Assembly (NCBI GenBank): GCA_022845955.1
Contig: AP025576.1
Location: forward strand, 6,262,001-6,326,000
Source of the DNA: Lachnospiraceae bacterium
Lineage (GTDB): Bacteria; Bacillota; Clostridia; Lachnospirales; Lachnospiraceae
Direction: 5' to 3'
DNA length: 64,000 bases
Of the stretch, positions 35,214 through 43,961 are shown in pieces. The first letter of the stretch is position 1. The number at the start of each line of letters is the position of its first letter. The position numbers and the translations under genes were made by a program. The notes under the pieces were generated by a model that worked only from the letters and a program-made list of their open reading frames with translations, did not search any database and was not told the origin of the DNA.

Positions 35214-36530
35214 TCAGCCCCCCTCATTTAGCCCACGAATCATACATTCCACAAGACCTTGGTACAGCTTTCCGCCTTCTTCCCAATTAATATTCCCCTC
35301 TTTCCCCTGTACCTTAACACCCGTCAGGCGGAAGAGCCCTCTTCCCACAGCCGTCTCACCGCCAACAGATAAAAATCCAAGATGCAGATCCGTAACAGCA
35401 GCTGCCAGGCATCTGATAAAGTCGTTATCTATCTCTTTTCCTTCCACTATAATATCCAGGCTGGTTCTCCCTCCATAAAATACTTTCTCTTTAAATAATG
35501 CCCTCTCTGCCGCACCGCCTGTAAACCGGTCTATAGCATTCCTGGTAAATACTTTACTGTAAGCCTGTGTGATTTCACTTTCTCCGAAGATAATGCGTGA
35601 CTTTTTCTCAGACTTAATTCCAAAGTAGTCTCTGATACAGGATTTATTCAATTTCTCCATCTGATGCCTGAAAGCACCCGCCCAGGAGGTACCCGGTATT
35701 ACTGGTGTCTCCTGTTCTCCGTTATCTTTTCTTTGTATGTAAACAAGCTGCTGATAATCCGGCTGATCCTCCCCTGCTTCCGTTGTATAAGTCCGTATTG
35801 CTATAGGTCCGGCCTGTTCCATCTGCAGATTAAGACGAAGCCCTCTTGTTTCCTCATATCCTTTTAGCTCTTCTGTCCGGGTCGCATATTTGACAGCAGC
35901 TTTCTTCCAGGAAGCATCGTCATACATACAAAAGTCCAGCCAATCTTCTACAACGTTTTCCTTATCCTTTCCTCCGCCTCCCATGGGAAATTCCAGAACA
36001 TCAACAATGGCATTACAGGTTTTTCCCAACCCTCTTGAGGTTTTGCCGCCAATTACAACACGTTCCCCCTTCCAGGCATTTGCTATGTAATCCCCTGCAT
36101 TTTCATCACCTTCCCACTTATTTTGTTCGATATATGTTACAAATGTGGCGCCCGGCTCCAGAATTTCAAAATCAAACTTAGCTCTTTTTTTGGCAGTCTT
36201 CCATTCATCCAGGGCCACACAATCCCTGCCCGATATCTGAAAGTCTCCGCCTGCAAGATTCGCATCATATATAAGGAATCGGCTGTCCTTCCCTTCCTGA
36301 TTTTCTGTACCCATTTTATCAATATAACCAAAATATTTTTTTATGTCCCCGGGCGGCAAAAAGGAACGGTAAATCCCGGCAAGGGCCGTCGCAGGAATAT
36401 AGGGCATGTTCCGACTGTCCCGTACGATGTCCCTGTCTGTATTTTCGTTGACGGTCCCTCCCACAGAAAGTGCCGATGCCAGTTGGAATGTGATTCGATA
36501 GTACCTTTTTCCAATAACTTTTTCTTTCAT
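35214..36530 (-). CDS. type III-D double Cas7 (Cas7-2x-like) RAMP fusion
   Basis: 438 residues with two Cas7/Csm3-like halves. Half one starts RYYRITFQLASALSVGG, has NTDRDIVRDSRNMPYIPATALAG and the loop GGKTSRGLGKTCN near residue 155. Half two has QPDYQQLVYIQ, then TPVIPGTSWAGAFRHQM, RIIFGESEIT, and the loop VGGETAVGRGLFRL near 410. The aspartates in the N-T-D-R-D and Q-P-D-Y elements are at the position of the target-cleaving aspartate of Csm3. The order fits the Cas7-2x subunit of III-Dv. It lies 13 bases after the 719-residue fusion gene. Confidence 0.8.
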   Translation of the reverse strand: MKEKVIGKRYYRITFQLASALSVGGTVNENTDRDIVRDSRNMPYIPATALAGIYRSFLPPGDIKKYFGYIDKMGTENQEGKDSRFLIYDANLAGGDFQISGRDCVALDEWKTAKKRAKFDFEILEPGATFVTYIEQNKWEGDENAGDYIANAWKGERVVIGGKTSRGLGKTCNAIVDVLEFPMGGGGKDKENVVEDWLDFCMYDDASWKKAAVKYATRTEELKGYEETRGLRLNLQMEQAGPIAIRTYTTEAGEDQPDYQQLVYIQRKDNGEQETPVIPGTSWAGAFRHQMEKLNKSCIRDYFGIKSEKKSRIIFGESEITQAYSKVFTRNAIDRFTGGAAERALFKEKVFYGGRTSLDIIVEGKEIDNDFIRCLAAAVTDLHLGFLSVGGETAVGRGLFRLTGVKVQGKEGNINWEEGGKLYQGLVECMIRGLNEGG

Positions 36531-36543
36531 CGTACAATCCCCT

Positions 36544-38703
36544 TTATTCCTTCAAAAGATATTTTTGATATACCAGAAAGTGCATCAGATAACTTCCCCA
36601 ATTTTCTTTCAGTTTCTCATCCAGTTCTTCAGGCATACATTGCTGCATATCTCTATATATCTTGGATTCTTTCCCAATAACGATCGATTGATCCTTGGTA
36701 GAACAAACATATCTATCTATAAAATCCATAATTCTGTTCCGTTCTTTTTCTTCCTTTATGGACCCTACCCTTTTCATAAAATCTTGAAAGGAAGCTTCAT
36801 AGCCCTCCTTTTTCTCAAGGCTCTCCGACAGCATTAAGGTAACTCTTCCTAAGGCGGACGCGTTGATTCCCATCCGTTCCGCTTCCAGCGCCCTGCCCCT
36901 TACGAAGTCCATATACGAATCCATAAAAATGCGCTTCAGCATATCCCGGGTTTTATCAGGTTCTGCCGTTTCCGCCGTTTCCTTATATACTTCCATGGCA
37001 TAACTCATATCTTTTTCGCGGTAAATGTGAATCCTGCCGGATCCCTCCAGATTTCTTTCCCCCGCAAACTCTGTGTGGATAACGCAGTCACTTTCCACGG
37101 TATATTCGAATACACTGCCTGCTTTTATCCCGGGAACAGAGGGCTTTTTCAGATTCCAAACCGTATGATATCCGGAAATAATTCTTGTCTGCATATAAAC
37201 GGTCTCATCAACAGTATCTGCCCGATAGGTTAGTCCGAGGGATTTCGCCAAAAGATCTCTGACCTGTTCATAATCCACTGTATAACCTGTCTCATTTATA
37301 AAAATCCCATCACTGACAAAAGCCACAAGAATCTTTTCTCCTGCCTTAAGACTCATGGAATAGGTATAAGCGTCCTCCTTTATCCGGACAATCCGGCATC
37401 TTCCATACTGCGCACTTTTGGATTTTCCAAAACGGAGCGTTTTCTCTTCCAAAAGCCGGCATATAATATCCGCATACCTCGCCTCGGTCATAATGCTTCC
37501 TGAAAAATACTGATCCTCCCGAAGCACCTCCTGCGTATAGAGAACTCCGTTTTTACCATCCCGTGATTTCTGTTTTCTGCTGTGATGATAAACCAGACTC
37601 GTATCCGGCTCCGAGACCGCCACTTTCTTATCCGATAGAAAAGTAATAAATTTACCGTTTAATTTCTGCGGCTGATTTCCCCGTTCCGGATTATAATCGT
37701 CCCCTTCCGTCCCATCTCTTTTTCCTGCCAGATTCACAATTTTCTTTGTCTTCTTCAAACGGTTTATAAAGAGAGGAACTGGTTCATAATGCCGGTATAT
37801 GAGTTCACCCGATACCATTTCCGCCTTACACATGGTAAGATTGGCAAATATCGTTTTCCCATTTAAAAACAAATCATAAAATGTGTCATCTTCACTCCCG
37901 GTGCCTTCTCTTTCCAGATAAGCGGATGCCAGCGCCCCCAGAATACTTTTGCCACTGATGAAGCTTTCTGTCTGCTCATTGTATTCGGAACTGAGCATAA
38001 GAGGCTGCACATTCCTGATGACGTAATTAATACAGACTCTTTGCGTATCTTTGCATTCCACACGTTTCTCCACCATGCTTTTTCCATTCTCAGATACACA
38101 GATATCTTCCAGCCGGCATTCTACGCTGCCAAGTCCGCGGTTTCTTTCCATACCGATATGGCGCAGCGCTTTTACCGCCTTTTCCATCGGCTCCCTATCA
38201 CAATCAAACTCCACATCAGCCAGAAAACACATAGGCTTCGGCCCGCAGCTTCCTTCTGTATATTGATTCACAACCCGGATATATCTCAGGGAATTCCTGC
38301 TTGCCGTTTTTCCTTCCCTTTCGATCTCCGTCTGTGCCTTAATCCTTGTATACTGTTCCAGAACCTTCTGCTGTGTGAGATATTCCGCATAGGGGCTTTT
38401 ACAGGATTTCAGCTGCGTCAACTCCCTGTTTTGTTCCCCATATCCTTCCGGATAGGCATTTCCCACAAGAATTCCCTGATTTCTTCCATAACCGGCTTCC
38501 CCAAAAAGCTGATCCAATTGGGGAAGTCCAATCATTTCTCCTGCTTCCTTTAGACACCCTTTTATTCGGCGTCCCGGAATGTAAGGGATCCCATTTTCGT
38601 TATAGCATATATCACTGTCGATAATCCCCGCATAGGAATAGCCTGAACCCACACAAAGATCGGAGCGTAAAGTTATCCTTAAAACTCCCTTTTTTCTGCT
38701 CAT
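36544..38703 (-). CDS. type III-D Cas7-Cas5(Csx10)-Cas11-like fusion
   Basis: 719 residues in three parts. Residues about 1-215 are Cas7/Csm3-like: LRITLRSDLCVGSGYSYAGIIDSD, then GIPYIPGRRIKGCLKEA, and the loop GMERNRGLGSVECRL; D29 lines up with the cleaving aspartate. Residues about 220-580 resemble Csx10 (Cas5-like): SFISGKSILGALASAYL, YRHYEPVPLF, and RFGKSKSAQYGRCRIV. The last 130 residues are wholly helical (MDSYMDFVRGRALEAERMG onward), like a Cas11 small subunit. This is the fused backbone subunit of III-Dv. It overlaps cas10 by ATGA. The fused order is known from cyanobacterial III-Dv; assigning Cas11 here is by shape and position. Confidence 0.8.
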   Translation of the reverse strand: MSRKKGVLRITLRSDLCVGSGYSYAGIIDSDICYNENGIPYIPGRRIKGCLKEAGEMIGLPQLDQLFGEAGYGRNQGILVGNAYPEGYGEQNRELTQLKSCKSPYAEYLTQQKVLEQYTRIKAQTEIEREGKTASRNSLRYIRVVNQYTEGSCGPKPMCFLADVEFDCDREPMEKAVKALRHIGMERNRGLGSVECRLEDICVSENGKSMVEKRVECKDTQRVCINYVIRNVQPLMLSSEYNEQTESFISGKSILGALASAYLEREGTGSEDDTFYDLFLNGKTIFANLTMCKAEMVSGELIYRHYEPVPLFINRLKKTKKIVNLAGKRDGTEGDDYNPERGNQPQKLNGKFITFLSDKKVAVSEPDTSLVYHHSRKQKSRDGKNGVLYTQEVLREDQYFSGSIMTEARYADIICRLLEEKTLRFGKSKSAQYGRCRIVRIKEDAYTYSMSLKAGEKILVAFVSDGIFINETGYTVDYEQVRDLLAKSLGLTYRADTVDETVYMQTRIISGYHTVWNLKKPSVPGIKAGSVFEYTVESDCVIHTEFAGERNLEGSGRIHIYREKDMSYAMEVYKETAETAEPDKTRDMLKRIFMDSYMDFVRGRALEAERMGINASALGRVTLMLSESLEKKEGYEASFQDFMKRVGSIKEEKERNRIMDFIDRYVCSTKDQSIVIGKESKIYRDMQQCMPEELDEKLKENWGSYLMHFLVYQKYLLKE

Positions 38704-40247
38704 TGCTTCCCGCCTCCCCCGTTATCAGCATCCGCAAACCATAAATCATATAATATAACAATATCATAAATCATACAGCGCATCCGATTGTCATCTATCT
38801 TCCCGCCCAGTGTAAAGTCCAGTTTCTGCTCGCTGTGTGCCTGTATCCTTTTTAGATCCATCTGCAAAGCAGTAAGCCCCTTTTTCGCATAATCAGCAAG
38901 CGACTTTATATTGGAGCGTCCTGTTTTCCGTAATTCCCCAGCCAGTTCTTCTATCATCTCCACGGTAACGTAACCGGACACCTTCTCTTTAGGCGGTTCT
39001 AAAAACCAAGGTTTACTGATAAGCGTTCCTGCTTCCTTTTCCCGGATAGACTCCAAATCAATTCCTATCCCACTTTGACAATAATGGACATCCAGTAAAT
39101 TCGCATCCTCTATACGCTCCTCTTTCATCTTACATTTTCCCGACTCACAGCACTGCTGCGCAATCCTGTACACCTCCGAATAGGGAGCGTGGCTGTGGAA
39201 AATAGCGATACCCGCGCAGGCGCTGTTATTGGGCGGCAGGTTGGTAAGATACGTCTTTGCAATATCAAATGCATCCCTCGCATTACAAATAAGAGTTATC
39301 TCATCTCCTGCATATATTACAAATCGCCTTTTCCGCTTTTCCTGCACACCTGAATACTTTTCCTCAAGCTTCTTATCTATGTCCGCCATACGGTCTGTGA
39401 TATAATTTTTCTGAATATCCTTTGAGAATCTGCGAAGGGCCCGGATACAGCTCTCATATGATTTATCCGTATCATCCAGGCAGCTCTGTACCTTTGCACC
39501 CATGTTATTCCCATCTATGTATACGATAGCCAGAAGGCTTTCCTCTCCCTTCTGGGTGATCAGCTTGTCCATCTGACGTTCCCCAAAGCAATCCCGTTCT
39601 TCTCTCTCGATTTCCCAGTACTTCTCGAATTTAAAAAATTCTTCCCTGTTTACCTTTTCTTCTACCAAAGGGCTGCGCGACACCGCCTGTGTCTTATAAA
39701 GCGGCATGGAAAACTGGTAATCGACCTGTGTAAAAGGCAGCACCTGAGCCGGAATGGAAGGTGCTTCTTTGGCTTCATGAAACCGATGTTTCTCGTAGAG
39801 CCGTTTCTGATCCTTCTGGTACTGTTGAAAATTCACATTTTCAATATACGTACATATCACTTTTAATGTACAGGTATCTGTCAGCAGTTTTTTTGTAAAG
39901 AGTTTATTTACCTCTATGCAAACCTTTTTATCCTTATATAATACAAAAAAATTTCCGCCCCCCGAATAGATTATCTCGCCGATATACCTGTCCGCAGCCA
40001 TTCTCTTTCTGAATTCGTCTACAGAAAAATTGGTATCCTCTTTACAGTAATCATAGATAGCGCTTTCCCTGCTGTCACATGCATACAGATTATTTCTGAA
40101 TTCCACCGCTGACGGATACAGATAGTCTTCAAAGCAATCTCTGATAATGGCGGAGGCCCCAACTATGGCCTTAATGCGGTTGCTCCTGTAAATATATTCC
40201 TGTTTCCCCCGGATGTCATACATTGCCAATACATATTCATTATCCAT
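38700..40247 (-). CDS. cas10: Cas10 (type III large subunit), no HD domain, AGDE palm
   Basis: 515 residues, shorter than usual Cas10 because it starts at the first palm domain (VLAMYDIRGKQEYIYRSNRIKAIVGASAI) without an HD nuclease domain. Palm 2 has VYIDGNNMGAKVQ near residue 246 and the cyclase loop FVIYAGDEITLIC near 312. The canonical loop is GGDD, here AGDE, which keeps two acidic residues. The C-terminus is helical. A small cysteine cluster (QQCCESGKCKM) may bind zinc. Expected role: make cyclic oligoadenylate when the complex binds target RNA, activating the CARF-HEPN protein of the gene before it. ATG after AAGGGG; 15 bases from the CARF gene. Confidence 0.82.
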   Translation of the reverse strand: MDNEYVLAMYDIRGKQEYIYRSNRIKAIVGASAIIRDCFEDYLYPSAVEFRNNLYACDSRESAIYDYCKEDTNFSVDEFRKRMAADRYIGEIIYSGGGNFFVLYKDKKVCIEVNKLFTKKLLTDTCTLKVICTYIENVNFQQYQKDQKRLYEKHRFHEAKEAPSIPAQVLPFTQVDYQFSMPLYKTQAVSRSPLVEEKVNREEFFKFEKYWEIEREERDCFGERQMDKLITQKGEESLLAIVYIDGNNMGAKVQSCLDDTDKSYESCIRALRRFSKDIQKNYITDRMADIDKKLEEKYSGVQEKRKRRFVIYAGDEITLICNARDAFDIAKTYLTNLPPNNSACAGIAIFHSHAPYSEVYRIAQQCCESGKCKMKEERIEDANLLDVHYCQSGIGIDLESIREKEAGTLISKPWFLEPPKEKVSGYVTVEMIEELAGELRKTGRSNIKSLADYAKKGLTALQMDLKRIQAHSEQKLDFTLGGKIDDNRMRCMIYDIVILYDLWFADADNGGGGKQ

Positions 40248-40262
40248 GTTTTACTTTCCCCT

Positions 40263-41834
40263 TTACTTCAAGACCTTCTGTATTCTGTCCGCCGCCTGGT
40301 ACAGCAGGCGGCACGTCTCCTTGTAACCCAGGCCATTTCCCCGCCCTGTCTGGTCATCACTGGCGTGGTTGGCGTTATTTCTCTGCGGTTTAATTAAATT
40401 GTACTCTATTAATATCTTCTTTAACTCTGGTTTGCTTACTACCGAATCCACGCGCCCGGCTTTCATATATTCCATAAAGGTCTCGGCTAGTCTTTCTGCT
40501 TTCATTAGTTCTCCCGAAGAAACCATATCGAATTCGTTCTTAAAGATATCTTTTATGCTCATGTTTCTTCCAGTCCCTTTACTCATCTTCCCCTCTGGAA
40601 ATTCGTTTATTCCGACATTAATAATATATTTAGCCATCCAGCAATAATGTTTATTATAATTCCCATATTCTTTATTGAATTGCTTTCTACAGCTTTGTTT
40701 ATACTCTTTTAAAAAAGCATTATATCGCTCATCCTCTTCCTTGGAAGGATGGAATATACCGCTGTCCCAGAAGTAGATAGGCATCCTATCGGTATAGAAA
40801 GTAAGGGCCTGTTGTATAAAGTCCTTTTCCACACACCATTTTATAACCTCGGGCATATCCCCATCCAGCAAATCCCGGTATCCCGCAAGGATATCCTTAA
40901 CCACATAAGAAAACAGGACATCCCGTGTATCCGTCCCCGGATTTGTCTGGGTATTGTCAAGATATTCCTGTAATTTCTCTTTCAAATTTTGTTTGTAATT
41001 TAACACGTCTCTTGTACGGCATAGCTGCAGATAATTGGAGAACTCCTCCATAGCACTTAGGATTTCATGTATCCTCTCATCTTCACTGTCTTTAAAATAG
41101 TTCTTTAAAACTTTCACCCGTCCATAATTGACATATTCATTAATACCGGCAACTAAATCCACACATTCAAATATAGAAGCCATTCTCTGTATGGGAATTC
41201 CGTTTTTACCGGGGTTATCAAAATTCATAGACATGATTTCTTTCGTATTGACTTCTCTGATTTTCATCAGATTGGATATGCTTAAAACCATAAAAGCTAC
41301 GTTACGCGGCCCACCATTATAGTCAATATATAAATCTACGTCATTCCCCTGCATCATAACATAATCAGCCGCCTCTACAGCTGCCCTTGCCACCTCGTTT
41401 GGTTCTGCCTTATCAGGAATAGGAACTATATTATAGCTTATGGGCTTCTCCCTATAACCTTCATCGATATTCACCGCAAATGCATTTACCACTTCTTCAT
41501 AATATTCCAGATGAGTTATCTGCTCCAGATCCTTGCCGAGAGAAACTATTTTATCTTTTATGGAACCGGATTCCTGTTCCGAAGGATCTTTATTTTTTTT
41601 GTAGTCTATTATTTTTCCTCTCGTAGTCTGTGAACTTATCAGCACAATTTTGTCCAAACGCTTCCCACCATCACGGTGCAGCCGCTCAATCACACTTTTG
41701 GCCGGCGCCTCGTTGGTCATAAATCCCCTGACCTGATACACGTTTCCCCCATCCAGGTAGAAATAAGTATACTCCTCTCCGTTTATGCTTACAGGACTTA
41801 AGCATAATAACAGTACATTCTTTTTCTTCTGCAT
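40263..41834 (-). CDS. CARF-HEPN ribonuclease (Csm6/Csx1-like)
   Basis: About 523 residues from the ATG at 41834 (MQKKKNVLLLCLSPV). The N-terminal 210 residues form a CARF-type Rossmann domain: KNVLLLCLSPVSI, KIVLISSQTTRGK, and VDLYIDYNGGPRNVAFM, the ligand-binding D-x-N-G-G-x-R element. The C-terminal part is helical and carries QRNNANHASDD, a HEPN R-x4-H active site, about 30 residues from the end. Such proteins bind cyclic oligoadenylate and degrade RNA. It is the first gene of the CRISPR operon, below a consensus-like promoter. It may define the signalling arm of this III-D system. Confidence 0.8.
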   Translation of the reverse strand: MQKKKNVLLLCLSPVSINGEEYTYFYLDGGNVYQVRGFMTNEAPAKSVIERLHRDGGKRLDKIVLISSQTTRGKIIDYKKNKDPSEQESGSIKDKIVSLGKDLEQITHLEYYEEVVNAFAVNIDEGYREKPISYNIVPIPDKAEPNEVARAAVEAADYVMMQGNDVDLYIDYNGGPRNVAFMVLSISNLMKIREVNTKEIMSMNFDNPGKNGIPIQRMASIFECVDLVAGINEYVNYGRVKVLKNYFKDSEDERIHEILSAMEEFSNYLQLCRTRDVLNYKQNLKEKLQEYLDNTQTNPGTDTRDVLFSYVVKDILAGYRDLLDGDMPEVIKWCVEKDFIQQALTFYTDRMPIYFWDSGIFHPSKEEDERYNAFLKEYKQSCRKQFNKEYGNYNKHYCWMAKYIINVGINEFPEGKMSKGTGRNMSIKDIFKNEFDMVSSGELMKAERLAETFMEYMKAGRVDSVVSKPELKKILIEYNLIKPQRNNANHASDDQTGRGNGLGYKETCRLLYQAADRIQKVLK

Positions 41835-41930
41835 GTTCTCCCCATATCCCCTTCCCATTTATGAATGTAGTTTAGCTGCTGTATTATTTAAGTGCAGTAA
41901 AACAATAGGTCTTAAAGAATCCTTTTCTTC

Positions 41931-41958
41931 ATTATACTATCTCTATACTCATTTTCAA
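41931..41958 (-). promoter_or_regulatory. promoter of the CRISPR type III operon
   Basis: On the minus strand: TTGAAA, 16 bases, TATAAT. The -10 is about 97 bases before the ATG at 41834, giving a leader of about 90 bases. Confidence 0.65.
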
Positions 41959-42031
41959 CCTTTTATATTCAAAGATTCGGTCAGAGGGATAAACTGTAAC
42001 GTCAGGGCTAAACAGGAATAATATAAGGAAT

Positions 42032-42058
42032 GGCAGATACTCTAATGAAATATCTGCC
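42032..42058. other. 9-bp palindromic hairpin after the Fic gene
   Basis: TGGCAGATA pairs with TATCTGCCA around an 11-base loop (42031-42059 with the outer base pair). It lies in the 385 bases between the Fic stop and the CARF start. It could end Fic transcription, but a T run is lacking. The rest of 41959-42218 is AT-rich with no gene or CRISPR repeat visible. Confidence 0.35.
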
Positions 42059-42218
42059 ATACAATATAATCTGTTTCATCCTGTACTATTCAAACCCGGC
42101 AAGACCAATCGTGTTTCTATATATTCCTGTTTTGTTTACATGCGTTTAACGCCAGGTTTTATTTCAATTATCCATGTTATTTGGGGTTACTGATTTTTTG
42201 TTGCTATAGTTTTACCAA

Positions 42219-43121
42219 TTATTTTTCTTCACAATAAGGAATCCTAAAATAATCTAAATATGCTTTAAACTGATCCTGTGCCGTCAAACAAGTATCTCTA
42301 AGATAACCTTTCTCTATGTTCCATTCATGAAGCCCCCGATAATAAAACATTTTTAGACTCTCGTCAATAATAAAAGGAACAACATTATTTTTCAGGCATT
42401 CTTTTAGTAATAGCAGTCTTCCAACACGCCCATTTCCATCTTGAAAAGGATGGATACGTTCAAATTTTACATGAAAATCCAAAATTTCATCCATCGATTT
42501 TATCTTCGATTCATTGTAGCTCTTTAACAGTTTTTGTATCTCTTCCTGTACTCGTTCAGGAGCTGTTGTTTCCAATCCTCCAACCTCGTTTGGCAATTTT
42601 TTATAGCCGCCTACAACAAACCAATCTTTACGACTGTCACTTGTTCCATTTTTTAGCACGGCATGAAGATCCTTTATAAACTTTTCCGTCAACCGATACG
42701 CTGCCTGATCGATTACCATATCAATACATCTAAAATGATTTGCAGTTTCCACAATATCATCCACATTAAATGTTTCGTTCGTTACACCTATTGTATTAGT
42801 TTCATAAATATAGCGTGTTTGATCATGCGTCAGTCTGCTCCCTTCTATGTGATTAGAATTGTAGGTAAATTCAATTTGTATTTTATGATAAATTCCTCCT
42901 GATACCTTTCCTGCTTTTTCCTGTTTTAAAATATCCAGTAATGTGTCTGGTACCCTCTGTTTTTTATTTATACGATTAGGACGTACAGCAGTTTCTGGAA
43001 TGTTCCATGTTTTTCCCGTTAAAAAGGCATCTGGTATCCGTCCCTGCAAACAATAGTTGCGCACTGTACGTTCCGCTATATTCCATCTCTTTGCCATTTC
43101 CGCCACTGATATATATTTCAT
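42219..43121 (-). CDS. Fic-domain protein with N-terminal helix-turn-helix
   Basis: About 300 residues. The first 50 form a MerR/excisionase-like DNA-binding domain (ISVAEMAKRWNIAERTVRNYCLQGRIP). The Fic motif is HPFQDGNGRVGR near residue 200, complete. An inhibitory-type segment S-N-H-I-E-G near residue 85 places the protein in the self-inhibited Fic class. Fic enzymes transfer AMP to protein side chains. The start at 43121 follows GGAGGAAAG; the frame to 43163 is longer but has no site. Base composition is clearly more AT-rich than the sugar genes, and it lies beside a mobile-element scar, both signs of transfer. A toxin-like or defence role is possible. Confidence 0.82.
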   Translation of the reverse strand: MKYISVAEMAKRWNIAERTVRNYCLQGRIPDAFLTGKTWNIPETAVRPNRINKKQRVPDTLLDILKQEKAGKVSGGIYHKIQIEFTYNSNHIEGSRLTHDQTRYIYETNTIGVTNETFNVDDIVETANHFRCIDMVIDQAAYRLTEKFIKDLHAVLKNGTSDSRKDWFVVGGYKKLPNEVGGLETTAPERVQEEIQKLLKSYNESKIKSMDEILDFHVKFERIHPFQDGNGRVGRLLLLKECLKNNVVPFIIDESLKMFYYRGLHEWNIEKGYLRDTCLTAQDQFKAYLDYFRIPYCEEK

Positions 43122-43485
43122 ATGCTTTCCTCCATATAAGTTATTATACACTATTATCGGCAATATTCCAAATTTTTATATTATAATTTATTTTTTTTGC
43201 CGATATAGGCATAAAATGTCTCATTAAAATATGTACTTCTATTAAGCATATTTTCTTGTTTACTATTTTAAACCAAATAGGTATTATGAATTTTCTCATG
43301 AAACATTATTATATTTGGAATATCATACCATCTAATAAACACATTCTATAATACAAATAGTTATCCCTCAAATATATCAAACGTTCCTTTAAAACCGTAA
43401 TTGCGCAATTTGACTTTCTTTATCCTCAATGTTTCGAATTTTTTCTTTAAATTCCGTAAAATACCACACTGTATCCGGTAAAATG

Positions 43486-43551
43486 CTATTTATTATTCGT
43501 TTGAAATGATACATACCACGAACCACGTTGTTCATCTTCGTATACTGCCAT
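43486..43551 (-). pseudogene. truncated phage/Tn-type integrase (N-terminal stub)
   Basis: An ATG at 43551 opens MAVYEDEQRGSWYVSFQTNN followed by K and an in-frame TAG. The pattern M-A-V-Y-x-D-E-x-R-G-x-W-Y-V-S-F is the start of the arm-binding domain of Tn916-like tyrosine integrases. Only 21 codons remain; the next 100 bases do not continue the family in any frame. It marks a decayed or deleted integrated element. Confidence 0.6.
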
Positions 43552-43664
43552 AATATTGCACCCTCTGCCTAATACAACGTTGCATTAATTTACAAGTAAC
43601 ATTCCTTATAGAAAGTTTTCTCAATATATGACATAATTGAAAGAAAACATAAGGAGAAAATTAT

Positions 43665-43838
43665 ATGCCATTTGTTGCCGCTACTGTTAAGATACCAGGA
43701 CATCCGCCCAATTATTTCTAAATTTGCAAAAAGCAGGACAGTGCTGATACATGGGAAATCAGGGATTTGAACTTGCATGGTTTGATTAACGCAGAAAAAT
43801 ATATGGTACTTGCTTTTGAATGTGGACTTGCTAAATAA
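43665..43838 (+). pseudogene. small ORF interrupted by an in-frame TAA
   Basis: An ATG after AAGGAGAAAATT opens MPFVAATVKIPGHPPNYF, then TAA, then the same frame continues for 38 protein-like codons (ICKKQDSADTWEIRDLNLHG onward) to a second TAA. A single nonsense change in a roughly 57-residue gene is the simplest reading. Family unknown. Confidence 0.4.
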
Positions 43839-43915
43839 AACAAATAAGGCAGGTATCATGATACCCGCCCCAAATCCAGTATTCACCAAATAAATAGAGC
43901 CAAATGACATAAAAC

Positions 43916-43954
43916 AACCCCGGAAATGCCCGTTCTATCAGCATTTCCGGGGTT
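43916..43954 (-). terminator. guaA terminator
   Basis: AACCCCGGAAATGC (43916-43929) pairs with GCATTTCCGGGGTT (43941-43954), 14 bp perfect, ending 7 bases after the guaA stop on the minus strand and followed by GTTTTA. Confidence 0.85.
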
Positions 43955-43961
43955 CTGTCCG

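Larger units (their letters stand above)
43164..43915. other. AT-rich scar region without intact genes
   Basis: About 750 bases with strong AT bias. It contains an integrase N-terminal stub and a small interrupted ORF (listed separately), and a near-perfect palindrome GGTATCATGATACC (about 43853-43866). No intact gene is seen, and no ORF on either strand looks like a real protein. Confidence 0.6.

Noticed and set aside
41859-42218. possible CRISPR array upstream of the cas operon
   Set aside because: No repeated 25-37-base unit is present; the only structure is a single 9-bp hairpin.
43590-43910. 106-residue minus-strand ORF
   Set aside because: It lies opposite a degraded region, has no ribosome site, and its make-up does not look like a protein family; the plus-strand reading with one stop is more protein-like.
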